A stretch of 64,000 bases of DNA from an uncultured Roseibium sp. Its GTDB lineage: Bacteria > Pseudomonadota > Alphaproteobacteria > Rhizobiales > Stappiaceae. The stretch is taken from contig NZ_CANMFD010000007.1 of assembly GCF_947496995.1 (NCBI RefSeq), forward strand, positions 62,001 through 126,000, read 5' to 3'. A program made the position numbers and the translations under genes. Under the pieces are notes generated by a model. It was not told the DNA's origin, ran no database searches, and saw only the letters and a program-made list of their open reading frames with translations. Position 1 is the first letter of the stretch, and every line of letters begins with the position of its first letter. This document shows, in pieces, positions 44,764 through 53,362 of the stretch.

Positions 44764-44843
44764 AACTGGCGGTCGGCTTGGTGGGAAGAGTATCCCAATC
44801 ATATCGTGCCGCGATTTTCAGTTATTGCGCCGAAGCAACCACC

Positions 44844-45470
44844 TCATCCATCCAGGTCGTAATTGTTCAGGATCCTGGCTGCGGCATTGCGGGCGTGGTC
44901 GGCGATATTCGGATCGCGGGTGATCAGAGCGGCTACAATGGCGCCATCGATCAAAAGCGCCAGCTCATGGGTCAGTCCCTCGGAATCTTCCGGCCGGGCC
45001 TCACGGGCCAGCTCGCGGATCTTGTCGAGGACGACGGTCTTGTGCCGGAGGGCGATAGCCCGCATGCGGTCATCGTCCTTGTCGTGCTCCGCAACGGCGT
45101 TGATGAAGGGACAGCCGTAGAAGTGCTCTTCGGCAAACCATTTCTTCAGGACGTCGAAGAGGTGGACGAGTTTATCCGAGGGACTGCCGGGCAGGGCGTC
45201 AACCTCTTCGACAAACCATTTTCGCCAGCTTTCACCTTCGCGCTCCAGAACCGCCTCGACCAGACCTTCCTTTGAACCAAAGGCCTTGTAGAGAGTTGTT
45301 TTGGCGGTGCCTGCGGCAGCAATGACGGCGTCCACGCCGGTGGCATTGATGCCCTGCTTGCAGAAGAGATCCGACGCGGCGAGCAGGAGCCGCTCGCGTG
45401 CGGCCCCCCGTCCGGAAGCTTGTGAGGTCACACCGGAGTTTTCCGAAAACGTGTTTTGTGAAAGGGACAC
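44844..45470 (-). CDS. TetR/AcrR family regulator
   Basis: A 208-residue TetR protein: HTH in ERLLLAASDLFCKQGINATGVDAVIAAAGTAKTTLYKAFGSKEGLVEAVL, then a helical domain with FYGCPFINAVAEHDKDDDRMRAIALRHK typical of the TetR_C_16/YxaF-like group. It is divergent from the cyanase-containing operon and is the likely regulator. The cysteine in FYGCPF is conserved in thiol-responsive members and might sense electrophiles, which is inference. Confidence 0.9.
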   Translation of the reverse strand: MSLSQNTFSENSGVTSQASGRGAARERLLLAASDLFCKQGINATGVDAVIAAAGTAKTTLYKAFGSKEGLVEAVLEREGESWRKWFVEEVDALPGSPSDKLVHLFDVLKKWFAEEHFYGCPFINAVAEHDKDDDRMRAIALRHKTVVLDKIRELAREARPEDSEGLTHELALLIDGAIVAALITRDPNIADHARNAAARILNNYDLDG

Positions 45471-45771
45471 GGAGACCTCTCCTAAAGCTACCGACCGATC
45501 TGTTTCCTTTGCTTAGCCGACCCGATTGCACATTTCAATCCGGTCAATCCGGGGGCGTGAGGCAAATAAGAGTGAACCTCAGGTGCACCGGGCGCGGAAA
45601 TAGGCGCCTGGCATGATCATTCGATTTCAATTTGTGCAGTGCGGTCGTTCCGGAAATTTGGCCGGAACCAGAAAATATCAATGGAAACAACCCGGAAGAA
45701 GAAAAACCGCCAACTGGCATGGTCCCTGCTTATAGGAAACAGAACGGTATGTATCATGCTTGAGGCGATCT
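45471..45771. promoter_or_regulatory. Divergent promoter region, TetR / cyanase operon
   Basis: A 301-base gap between the regulator and the operon. TACCGACCGATCTGT (45490-45504) is a degenerate inverted repeat of the kind bound by TetR proteins and lies 20 bases from the regulator start. No gene was seen. Confidence 0.4.
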
Positions 45772-46605
45772 ATGACAGATGGTGCGCATATTCAGACGAT
45801 TGGTGTCTCCCACACATACAAGGGGGGAGGGACGCAGGCTCTCGGGCAGATCGATCTGGAGATCTGTCCCGGTGAAGCGGTTGCACTGGTCGGGCGATCG
45901 GGCTGTGGCAAGTCGACTTTGCTGCATATCCTGTCCGGGCTGTCATTGCCGACCCAAGGCAAGGTTCTGATCGACGGGACCCGGATAACGGAGCCATCGC
46001 CGAGCCGGATCATGATGTTTCAGGCTCCCAGCCTGTATCCCTGGATGAGTGTCGAGCAGAACGTCGGGCTTGGTCTGCGCTTCAATGGCAAGATGCGCGA
46101 GGCCGGCAAACGCATCCCGGAAGTCCTGGAACTGGTCGAACTCGGCGACTATGCGAAACGCAACGTCCAGGATCTCTCCGGCGGCCAGCAGCAGCGTGTT
46201 GCCCTGGCACGATCACTTGCCTTGAAACCCGATGTCCTGCTGCTCGACGAGCCGCTCTCGGCTCTCGATGCCTTCACCCGGCATGCGCTGCAAAGGGATA
46301 TTCGCAAGATCTGCAAGGAGCTTGGCATCACGCTCGTGCTCGTTACCCACGACATCAACGAAGCCGTGATGATGGCGGACCGTGCGCTGGTGATGAAAGC
46401 AGACCCGGGGGACATCGAAGCCGAAATCACAATCCCGATCTCGGGTGACCGCCTGCCATCGATGGCTGCCTTCGGCGAAGCGCGCCGTGAGCTCGTTGCC
46501 GCCTATGAGGCGGCGGCGGGCATGGCGATGGCCGAGGCGCAGAGTTTCATTCCCCAGGACAGCCTGAACACGCCAGCGCCCATAGACCGGCTGGCCGCCA
46601 ATTGA
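45772..46605 (+). CDS. ABC transporter ATP-binding protein, NitT/TauT/Cyn-type
   Basis: About 277 residues. Walker A GRSGCGKST, signature LSGGQQQRVALARSL, Walker B LLLDEPLSALD and switch VTHDINEAVMMAD place it with NrtD/SsuB/TauB/CynD. A C-terminal tail of about 50 residues, rich in alanine, is extra. First gene of an eight-gene operon ending in cyanase. GAGGCG stands upstream of ATG 45772. Confidence 0.92.
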   Translation: MTDGAHIQTIGVSHTYKGGGTQALGQIDLEICPGEAVALVGRSGCGKSTLLHILSGLSLPTQGKVLIDGTRITEPSPSRIMMFQAPSLYPWMSVEQNVGLGLRFNGKMREAGKRIPEVLELVELGDYAKRNVQDLSGGQQQRVALARSLALKPDVLLLDEPLSALDAFTRHALQRDIRKICKELGITLVLVTHDINEAVMMADRALVMKADPGDIEAEITIPISGDRLPSMAAFGEARRELVAAYEAAAGMAMAEAQSFIPQDSLNTPAPIDRLAAN

Positions 46606-46636
46606 CCCGTTTTCCCGACAACAGAGGCATGTGACC

Positions 46637-47923
46637 ATGAGCAGATCCGAAAGCAACTATCTCGACAGCCTGAAAACCGAAGAGTTTGACTGGGCAATGC
46701 AGAAATGGGTCGGCGAGGCCTATGCGGGAGATTACTCGCGCCGTCAAATGCTGAGCATGTTCGCCAAGGGCGGTCTGTTCGCGTCGCTGTCCGGACTTCT
46801 GTCGTCACTGCCTCAGATGTCCTACGCGCAGGACGATGAAGTCGTGCGCATCGGCTATCTGCCGATCACCGATGCGACCGCGCTTCTGGTGGCCCATGCC
46901 AAGGGTTTCTTCGCCGATGAAGGGCTGGAGGCGGAACGGCCGACCCTGATCCGCGGATGGTCGCCTTTGATCGAGGGCTTCGTCTCCAACAAGTTCAATG
47001 TGGTGCACTTCCTCAATCCGATCCCGATCTGGATGCGGTACAACAACAACTTCCCGGTCAAGATCATGGCCTGGGCGCATACCAACGGTTCCGGCCTCGT
47101 CGTTGGAAAACACACCGACATCACCGACTTTTCCCAGCTTGGCGGCAAACAGGTGGCGGTGCCGTTCTGGTATTCGATGCACAACATCGTCCTGCAGTAT
47201 GCCTTGAGAGCCTCAGGCGTAACGCCGGTGATCAAGGGGCCGGGCGAGCCGCTGGCGGCAAACGAGTGCAATCTTCAGGTCATGGCGCCACCGGAAATGC
47301 CGGCATCACTCGCCGCGCGGAAACTGGACGCCTATATCGTCGCGGAACCCTTCAACGCGCTTGGTGAAATGAAGGCCGGTGCACGGATGCTGCGGTTCAC
47401 CGGCGATATCTGGAAGAACCACCCCTGTTGCGTGCTTTGCATGCATGAGGAAGCGACGAAGGCACGCCCCGAGTGGACCCAGAAGGTGGTCAATGCCGTT
47501 GTGCGCGGTGCGATCTACGCCTCGACCAACAAGGCCGAGGTCGCACAGATCATTTCCAAGAACGGCGAAGGTTATCTTCCGGCTCCGGGGCCGGTCGTCA
47601 AACGTGCAATGACCGAATACGACATGCCCGCCTACCGGGAGAGCGGTGCGGTCAAGCATGTTGACGAGTGGCAAAACGGACGGATCGACTTCCAGCCGTG
47701 GCCTTATCCTTCTGCAACCAGACTGACTGTCGAGCAGATGAAGGAAACCGTGGTTGGCGGTGACACGGAATTTCTAGCCGGTCTCGATCCGGCCTTCGTG
47801 GCCGACGACCTTGTCGACCGCAGCTTCGTGAAGGCGTCTCTGGAAAAATACCCTGAATGGAAGAACGACCCGTCGGTCAATCCGGGCGACCCCTACAACC
47901 GCGAGGAGGTCCTGTCGCTGTGA
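46637..47923 (+). CDS. ABC transporter substrate-binding protein, NrtA/CynA-like, Tat-exported
   Basis: About 428 residues. An unusually long N-region (residues 1-34) precedes a twin-arginine signal (SRRQMLSMFAKGGLFASLSGLL). The mature protein reads VRIGYLPITDATALLVAHAKGFFADEGLEAE, a pattern of nitrate/cyanate/bicarbonate (NrtA/CmpA/CynA) and sulfonate binding proteins. The GWSPLIEGFVSNKFNVVHFLNPIPI stretch is the same region that contacts anions in NrtA. A cyanate-, thiocyanate- or sulfonate-like anion is likely; the cyanase in the operon favours the first two. GAGG is nine bases before ATG 46637. Confidence 0.9.
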   Translation: MSRSESNYLDSLKTEEFDWAMQKWVGEAYAGDYSRRQMLSMFAKGGLFASLSGLLSSLPQMSYAQDDEVVRIGYLPITDATALLVAHAKGFFADEGLEAERPTLIRGWSPLIEGFVSNKFNVVHFLNPIPIWMRYNNNFPVKIMAWAHTNGSGLVVGKHTDITDFSQLGGKQVAVPFWYSMHNIVLQYALRASGVTPVIKGPGEPLAANECNLQVMAPPEMPASLAARKLDAYIVAEPFNALGEMKAGARMLRFTGDIWKNHPCCVLCMHEEATKARPEWTQKVVNAVVRGAIYASTNKAEVAQIISKNGEGYLPAPGPVVKRAMTEYDMPAYRESGAVKHVDEWQNGRIDFQPWPYPSATRLTVEQMKETVVGGDTEFLAGLDPAFVADDLVDRSFVKASLEKYPEWKNDPSVNPGDPYNREEVLSL

Positions 47924-48792
47924 ACCAGGCGAGCCCAATCACGACGCGGGAGGCCGGGTTCACACCGTCCTACTCACCCGGCAGCAGCAAGGCCTTTCTG
48001 TCCGAGAACATGAGAGGCCGTATCGGCGGCGGACTGGAAAGCCTTGGCTATACATTGGCCGGAATGGCTTTGCTGCTGGCCGTCTGGTGGCTCGGCGGGC
48101 GCATGGTTGCGGCCTCCGACGATCTCTATGCCTTTGCCGATTTCGCTCCCGCGCCGACCCTGGTCCGGCTGACGGACATGATCCGGACAGGGGAAGCTTT
48201 CCAGATAACGGTTCCCAGTCTGTACAGGATCGCCTCCGGGCTGTTCTGGGCCATCACCATCGGAGTGCCTGTCGGTATTCTGGTCGGTGCCATCGCGGGC
48301 TTTCGCAAGCTCACGAATGTGCCGTTTCAGTTCCTGCGGATGATTTCGCCCCTGTCGTGGATGCCCATCGCGGTCATGGCCTTCGCCACCTGGGAAGGCG
48401 CGATCGTCTTCCTGATTGCGGTCGCCGCCATCTGGCCGGTCCTGTTTTCGACGGCTTCCGGTCTCAGGCGCATTGAACCTTCCTGGTTCAAGGTCGCCCG
48501 CAACCTGGGCGCCCGACCCTGGCACATGCTGTTCGTCATCATCCTGCCGGCGATCTCCCAGGACATCCTGTCCGGCATCCGCCTGGCGCTCGGTGTCGCC
48601 TGGATCATCCTCGTTCCGGCCGAATACCTCGGGGTCACCTCCGGGCTCGGCTACGCCATCAACGACGCCCGCGACACGCTCGAATACGACCGGCTCGCGG
48701 CCACCGTCGTGATCATCGGGGTGATTGGTTTCAGCCTCGATTCCCTGTTGCAGCTGGCCATCGCAAAGCTCAGCTGGCTGCGATCATCCTGA
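47920..48792 (+). CDS. ABC transporter permease, NitT/TauT/Cyn-type
   Basis: A 290-residue permease with about six helices and the coupling loop RIEPSWFKVARNLGARPWHMLFVIILPAISQDILSGIRLALGVAW, typical of NrtB/SsuC/TauC/CynB. The GTG at 47920 overlaps the binding-protein stop by four bases (GTGA) and has GAGGAGGT upstream, so translation is coupled. Completes the three-part importer. Confidence 0.92.
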   Translation: MNQASPITTREAGFTPSYSPGSSKAFLSENMRGRIGGGLESLGYTLAGMALLLAVWWLGGRMVAASDDLYAFADFAPAPTLVRLTDMIRTGEAFQITVPSLYRIASGLFWAITIGVPVGILVGAIAGFRKLTNVPFQFLRMISPLSWMPIAVMAFATWEGAIVFLIAVAAIWPVLFSTASGLRRIEPSWFKVARNLGARPWHMLFVIILPAISQDILSGIRLALGVAWIILVPAEYLGVTSGLGYAINDARDTLEYDRLAATVVIIGVIGFSLDSLLQLAIAKLSWLRSS

Positions 48793-48829
48793 GTTCATTT
48801 TGCCCAAGGAAACCAAAAAGGAGAAACGA

Positions 48830-49366
48830 ATGTCCGAACCTGCAACAGCCCTGACGGGATGTCTGGCACCTATCGACAAGGGCGGTCTCGATGCCCTGAT
48901 CGAGAATGGCAAGAAGAACCCGAAAGCGGTCAAGACCCTGAAGTGCAAGACGGTTGCGGAAGGTCGATTCCGGCATGCCAACTACATCCGCGACCTGGAT
49001 CCCTACATCGTCGACGAACCGCCGGGCCTTCTGGGTGATGACACTGCGCCGAACCCGTCCGAAGCGTCTCTGGCAGCCCTCGGCTCGTGCATTGCCGTCG
49101 GTCTGCACGCCAACGCGGTGCACCGGGGGATAACCATCAACTCGCTCGAAGTTGAACTCGAAGGCGATCTCAACATCACCGCTGTCTGGGGCACGGGCGA
49201 TGTCAGCGAAAAGCCGGTCGGTTTCACCGACGTGCGGATCAACGTCCACATGGACGCGGATGCTCCGCAGGAAACCATCGACGAGCTGATCGCTCATGTG
49301 TGCCAGTGGTCGCCGGTGTTCAACACCTTCTCGCGGCCCGTGAACATGGTCGCTGCGTCCGTCTGA
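48830..49366 (+). CDS. OsmC family protein
   Basis: A 178-residue OsmC/Ohr-fold protein with two cysteines, C87 (ALGSCIAVGLHANAVHRGI) and C158 (HVCQWSPVFNTF), in the positions used for thiol peroxidase chemistry. Further conserved elements are DEPPGLLGDDTAPNPSEASLAALGSC. In OsmC/Ohr these act on organic hydroperoxides, while other members lie in sulfur-metabolism operons. Its place between an anion transporter and a rhodanese suggests handling of sulfane sulfur or a reactive intermediate. AAGGAG precedes the ATG. Confidence 0.88.
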   Translation: MSEPATALTGCLAPIDKGGLDALIENGKKNPKAVKTLKCKTVAEGRFRHANYIRDLDPYIVDEPPGLLGDDTAPNPSEASLAALGSCIAVGLHANAVHRGITINSLEVELEGDLNITAVWGTGDVSEKPVGFTDVRINVHMDADAPQETIDELIAHVCQWSPVFNTFSRPVNMVAASV

Positions 49367-49377
49367 TGCAACCGGTT

Positions 49378-49401
49378 CGCCCCGCCGCAGCAGGCGGGGC
49401 G
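49378..49401 (+). other. Intercistronic hairpin
   Basis: A nine-base-pair GC stem CGCCCCGCC/GGCGGGGCG (49378-49386 with 49393-49401) between the OsmC and acyl-CoA dehydrogenase-like genes. Confidence 0.55.
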
Positions 49402-49449
49402 GATCGTCCCGAAAATCAATTCCCGTCCGTGGAACGAGGAGGTGTGAAG

Positions 49450-50604
49450 ATGAACGCACAGGTACAGCTCAAGACGGTCGTAGATGCGATCTCGCCGGAG
49501 AGCGTCGAGAGCATTTTGGCGAATGTGGCGCAGATCGCGAAGACCGACCTTGCTCCTCTCGTCCACGACATCGATCTGAAGGGCGTTTACCCGGAAGCCG
49601 TGATGCGCGCGCTCGGTCGCGCCGGCGCTTATGGCCAACATGCTCCGATGAGCGCGGCGGAGGCCGATGCTCCGGATGCCTTCGATCTCGAAACCGCTAT
49701 CCGCGCCATGACGACAGTCGGTGAGGAATGTCTCTCGACGGCCTTTTGCGTCTGGTGCCAGGACGCGCTCGCCTGGTACATCGCCAATTCCGAAAATGAA
49801 ACCCTCAAGCGGACCCTCGGTCCGAAGATCGCCAGCGGCGACGTCCTCGGCGGCACCGGCCTGTCCAATCCGATGAAATCGCTCTTCGGCATTGAAAAGC
49901 TCCGCCTCAAGGGCGTCAGGGTAGAGGGAGGCTATGAGGTCACCGGCACCTTGCCCTGGGTGTCCAACCTGGGTGAGGACCATCATTTCGGTATCGTCTT
50001 TGCCTTGCCGGATGAGGGCGAACGGAAGGTCATGGCCGTTGCCGATTGTTCCGGCGAGGGTGTGAAGATTTCCGAGAACGACGATTTCGTTGCGCTCGAT
50101 GGCACCAGGACTTTCGGCATTCAGTTGCGCAAGGCGTTTATCCCGGTGGAGAGCGTGCTTGCAGATCCGATAGACGACTACATTCCGCGCATCCGGGCCG
50201 GGTTCATCCTGCTTCAGGCCGGCATGGCTTTCGGCATGATCCGCTCATGTATCGACCTCATGGATCAGGCCGGTCAAACCCTGTCTCACGTCAACTGCCA
50301 TCTTCCCGATCAACCGGATGATTTCCGCGCGCAGCTCGCCGCCATGGAGCAGGAGGTCTTTGAGCTGGCCAGGACGCCGTTCGATACGTCCAGGGAGTAT
50401 TTCATTCGCGTCATCAAGGCGCGCCTGGCGGCAGGCGATGCTTCGGTCGCAGCCGCTCACAACGCGATGCTTCATTGCGGCGCGCGAGGCTATGTGCGGC
50501 GCGGCGCGGCTCAGAGAAAACTTCGTGAGGCCTATTTCGTGGCCATCGTAACACCCGCCACCAAACAGCTCAGAAAGATGCTGTCGGATTTTGGGGCTGC
50601 CTGA
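49450..50604 (+). CDS. Acyl-CoA dehydrogenase-like flavoprotein (possible flavin monooxygenase)
   Basis: A 384-residue ACAD-fold protein: helical N-domain, a beta-domain (GGTGLSNPMKSLFGIEKLRLKGVRVEGGYEVTGTLPWVSN) and a helical C-domain (GMAFGMIRSCIDLM, HCGARGYVRRGAAQRKLREAYF). The catalytic glutamate of true acyl-CoA dehydrogenases is not evident, and the end resembles DszC/SfnC-like flavin-dependent monooxygenases that attack sulfur or nitrogen compounds with a partner reductase. The neighbouring FAD reductase and cyanase make oxidation of a small sulfur/nitrogen compound plausible. GAGGAGG precedes the ATG. Confidence 0.78.
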   Translation: MNAQVQLKTVVDAISPESVESILANVAQIAKTDLAPLVHDIDLKGVYPEAVMRALGRAGAYGQHAPMSAAEADAPDAFDLETAIRAMTTVGEECLSTAFCVWCQDALAWYIANSENETLKRTLGPKIASGDVLGGTGLSNPMKSLFGIEKLRLKGVRVEGGYEVTGTLPWVSNLGEDHHFGIVFALPDEGERKVMAVADCSGEGVKISENDDFVALDGTRTFGIQLRKAFIPVESVLADPIDDYIPRIRAGFILLQAGMAFGMIRSCIDLMDQAGQTLSHVNCHLPDQPDDFRAQLAAMEQEVFELARTPFDTSREYFIRVIKARLAAGDASVAAAHNAMLHCGARGYVRRGAAQRKLREAYFVAIVTPATKQLRKMLSDFGAA

Positions 50605-50640
50605 TCACACCGATTTTTTGCAAACCAAGGAGCAATGATT

Positions 50641-51495
50641 ATGACGGATGGAAGTCTGATTTCTCCCGCAGGCCTTGAAAGCCTCGTCGCAAGTGAGCCC
50701 TGTGTCGTGATCGATACCCGTGCACCGGAAGCCTATGCCGCCGGTCATATTCCCGGCGCGGTCAATCTGCATGACATCTTCACCTATCTGGCAACGTCCT
50801 CGCCTGAAGGCATTGCCGAACTACGGGGCAAGTTCGCAGAGGAGTTCGGCTCGGTCGGTCTGTCGGGCGCGGAAACGGCCGTGATCTACGAACAGTCGAT
50901 GGCAACCGGCTTCGGTCAATCCTGCCGCGGCTATTTCCTGCTGCAATATCTGGGTTATCCGAAGATCAAGGTCCTGCATGGTGGCTATGAGGCGTGGGAG
51001 GCTGCCGGTCTTTCGACATCAACCGACGCCGTCGCTCCGGAACCGAAGACGTTCCCCGTATCCGACAATGGCGCGGAACTGATGATGGACGTCGCCGACA
51101 TGATGGAGGCGATCAAGAGCGAAGGTGTCGTCAAGCTGGACGTGCGCGACATCGACGAGTGGATCGCGGAAAGCTCGTCGCCATACGGCAAGGATTTCTG
51201 CCCGCGCAAGGGCCGGATTCCGGGTGCCAGATGGATCGAATGGTACCGGATGATGAAGCCGACGGCATCGGGGCCGATGATCAAGTCGAAGGACGAGGTC
51301 CTCGCGGAATGCGCCACGGTGGGCATCACGCCGGAAACGCCGGTTGCCATCTACTGCTTCAAGGGCGCGCGCGCTTCGAACACCTATCTGGCGCTCAAGG
51401 AGGCGGGCGTTAAAGACGTCAAGATCTATTTCGGCTCCTGGAACGAGTGGTCTCGCGATCCTGCGCTTCCGATCGAGGAAGGTCTGCCTTTTTAA
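50641..51495 (+). CDS. Sulfurtransferase with two rhodanese domains
   Basis: A 284-residue tandem rhodanese. The N-terminal domain (VVIDTRAPEAYAAGHIPGAVNLHD) has no active cysteine. The C-terminal domain (VVKLDVRDIDEW, GRIPGARWIEW) has C239 in YCFKGARAS, the persulfide-carrying residue. These enzymes move sulfane sulfur between thiosulfate, thiocyanate/cyanide and thiols. Its presence with cyanase points to a C-N-S compound such as thiocyanate. ATG 50641 has AAGGAG eight bases upstream. Confidence 0.92.
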   Translation: MTDGSLISPAGLESLVASEPCVVIDTRAPEAYAAGHIPGAVNLHDIFTYLATSSPEGIAELRGKFAEEFGSVGLSGAETAVIYEQSMATGFGQSCRGYFLLQYLGYPKIKVLHGGYEAWEAAGLSTSTDAVAPEPKTFPVSDNGAELMMDVADMMEAIKSEGVVKLDVRDIDEWIAESSSPYGKDFCPRKGRIPGARWIEWYRMMKPTASGPMIKSKDEVLAECATVGITPETPVAIYCFKGARASNTYLALKEAGVKDVKIYFGSWNEWSRDPALPIEEGLPF

Positions 51496-51507
51496 AAGGC
51501 TGAACCG

Positions 51508-51535
51508 CACCGGCGGCGGCAGCCTGCCGCCGGTG
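51508..51535 (+). other. Intercistronic hairpin
   Basis: A ten-base-pair stem CACCGGCGGC/GCCGCCGGTG (51508-51517 with 51526-51535) separates the rhodanese and reductase genes. Confidence 0.55.
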
Positions 51536-51562
51536 TCCTGAGCGAAAAACAGGACCAAGAGA

Positions 51563-52741
51563 ATGAATGCGCCAATTGTGATTGTTGGAGCCGGTCAGGC
51601 CGGAATGAAAGCCGCCGAGACGTTGCGGGCCAAGGGGTATGACGGGGATCTCGTGCTCTTCGGGGATGAGCGCCGGTTGCCCTACCAGAGGCCCCCGTTG
51701 TCGAAAGCCTACCTGAAAGGCAGCATGGCGGAAGAGCAGCTTTACCTCCGCCCGGAAGCCTATTTTGCGGCACAAGCGATCGATCTCCGGTCGGGTAGCA
51801 GGGTCGACAGTCTGGACGTTCAGGCCAGAAGTGTCTGTCTGGAGAACGGCGAAAAGCTCGCTTACTCCAGGCTGCTGCTGGCCACGGGAACGCGGGCGCG
51901 GCAAATTCCGTTGCCGGGCGCAGATCTGAACTGCGTTTTCACCCTCCGCAGCATGGACGATATCGCCCCTCTCCGCGAGGCGCTGGCATGCGCGAGACGG
52001 ATCGTCATCATCGGCGCAGGCTACGTCGGAATGGAATTCGCCGCAGTAGCCGCGGGCATGGACAAGTCGGTGCAGGTGGTCGAGGCACAGTCCCGGGTGC
52101 TGATGCGCTCGGTTGCTCCGGAGATATCGGAGTATTTTCAAACGCTTCACGGCCGGAACGGGGTCGGCTTTCATCTCGGCATCAATGTTGTGGCTCTTGA
52201 GGGGAGCAGCGGCTCTGTCACTGCAGTGAAGCTGGCTGACGGCAGTGCACTTGAGGCGGATCTCGTCCTGGTCGCGGTGGGCGCCGTGCCGGTCACCGGA
52301 CTTGCAGAGGCGGCGGGGCTTGAGGTATCGAGCGGTATCGTCGTCGATGAGGACTGCCGGACATCGGCACCGGATATTTTTGCCGCCGGTGACTGCAGTC
52401 TCTATCCCTCGAAGCGCTACGGCAGGCAGCTCCGCCTCGAAAGCGTCCAGAATGCAATCGATCAGGCCAAGGCTGCGGCCTGCGCCATGTTGGGCGAAAG
52501 CGTTGTCTACGATCCGGTTCCCTGGTTCTGGTCCGATCAGTTTGACACCAAGCTGCAGATCGCCGGCCTGTCCGAAGGTTACGATCGCACACGGCTGGAC
52601 GGTGATCCCGACAGCGGCAGTTTTTCCCTGAGCTACTTTTCCGGCGACCGGCTTCTGGCCGTCGACGCCATCAACGCACCGCGTCAGCACATGCTGGCGC
52701 GCAGAGAACTCGCGCAGCTGCCCGAGGCTGCTGCCGCCTGA
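51563..52741 (+). CDS. FAD/NAD-dependent oxidoreductase (ferredoxin/rubredoxin reductase type)
   Basis: A 392-residue flavoprotein: FAD-binding VGAGQAG at 8-14, RPPLSKAYL, ATGTRAR, NAD-binding IIGAGYVGMEFA and FAAGDC near residue 275, ending with a reductase-type C-domain (WFWSDQFDTKLQIAGL). This is the layout of putidaredoxin/rhodocoxin/ferredoxin reductases that pass electrons from NAD(P)H to a monooxygenase or ferredoxin. No ferredoxin gene is in the operon, so the partner may be the ACAD-like protein or a chromosomal ferredoxin. Confidence 0.92.
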   Translation: MNAPIVIVGAGQAGMKAAETLRAKGYDGDLVLFGDERRLPYQRPPLSKAYLKGSMAEEQLYLRPEAYFAAQAIDLRSGSRVDSLDVQARSVCLENGEKLAYSRLLLATGTRARQIPLPGADLNCVFTLRSMDDIAPLREALACARRIVIIGAGYVGMEFAAVAAGMDKSVQVVEAQSRVLMRSVAPEISEYFQTLHGRNGVGFHLGINVVALEGSSGSVTAVKLADGSALEADLVLVAVGAVPVTGLAEAAGLEVSSGIVVDEDCRTSAPDIFAAGDCSLYPSKRYGRQLRLESVQNAIDQAKAAACAMLGESVVYDPVPWFWSDQFDTKLQIAGLSEGYDRTRLDGDPDSGSFSLSYFSGDRLLAVDAINAPRQHMLARRELAQLPEAAAA

Positions 52742-52780
52742 AACGGAATTGCATAACCACGTCAAACCAGGAGAGCAAAC

Positions 52781-53284
52781 ATGAGCACCGTTACGAGCAT
52801 GCCATCCGCCGATGTCACACTGGCGCCCTTGATGACCAAGCTGGAGATGACCGAACTGGTCATGGCCGCGAAATTCGCAAAGCAGGCAAGCTGGGCGGAT
52901 ATCTCCGCAGCCGCCGGAATGTCCGATGTTTTCGTGGTGTCGGCGTGTCTCGGCCAGAATGCCCTTCCGGCAGAAGCCGCTGCAAAGGTTGCCGGCTTCC
53001 TCGGCTTCGGCAATCGCACCAAAGACGTCGAGATCGCCCTTCAACTGCCGCCCAAAAAGGGTCAGGAAGCCGAAACGGTTTCCAAGGATCCGCTGATCTA
53101 TCGCTTCTTCGAGATCACCTATGTCTATGGCGACACGATCAAGGAGTTGATCCATGAGGAGTTCGGCGACGGAATCATGAGCGCCATCGATTTCGACCTG
53201 AAGATCGAGCGGGAAGAGAACCCGAAAGGTGACCGGGTCAAGGTGACCATGTGCGGCAAGTTCCTGCCTTATAATCAATGGTGA
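52781..53284 (+). CDS. cynS: Cyanate hydratase (cyanase)
   Basis: A 167-residue cyanase that converts cyanate and bicarbonate to ammonia and carbon dioxide. The active-site residues are R108 and E111 (LIYRFFEITYVYG) and S134 (DGIMSAIDF), equal to E. coli R96, E99 and S122. The N-terminal helical domain is extended by about ten residues over the 156-residue enzyme. It is the last gene of the operon and the only one whose reaction is certain, so cyanate is a probable pathway intermediate. Confidence 0.97.
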   Translation: MSTVTSMPSADVTLAPLMTKLEMTELVMAAKFAKQASWADISAAAGMSDVFVVSACLGQNALPAEAAAKVAGFLGFGNRTKDVEIALQLPPKKGQEAETVSKDPLIYRFFEITYVYGDTIKELIHEEFGDGIMSAIDFDLKIEREENPKGDRVKVTMCGKFLPYNQW

Positions 53285-53295
53285 TGTGAACCAGG

Positions 53296-53330
53296 AGGGC
53301 AGCCGATCCAACCGGAGCGGCTGCCCTGTT
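53296..53330 (+). terminator. Terminator of the cyanase operon
   Basis: A ten-base-pair stem AGGGCAGCCG/CGGCTGCCCT (53296-53305 with 53318-53327) with a short T-run lies 12 bases after the cynS stop. Confidence 0.8.
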
Positions 53331-53362
53331 TCAAGCGCTCGCCAATCCGGTTCCCTTTCTAC

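Noticed and set aside
51419..53311. 630-codon minus-strand frame
   Set aside because: Opposite the reductase and cyanase genes, whose active sites are fully conserved.
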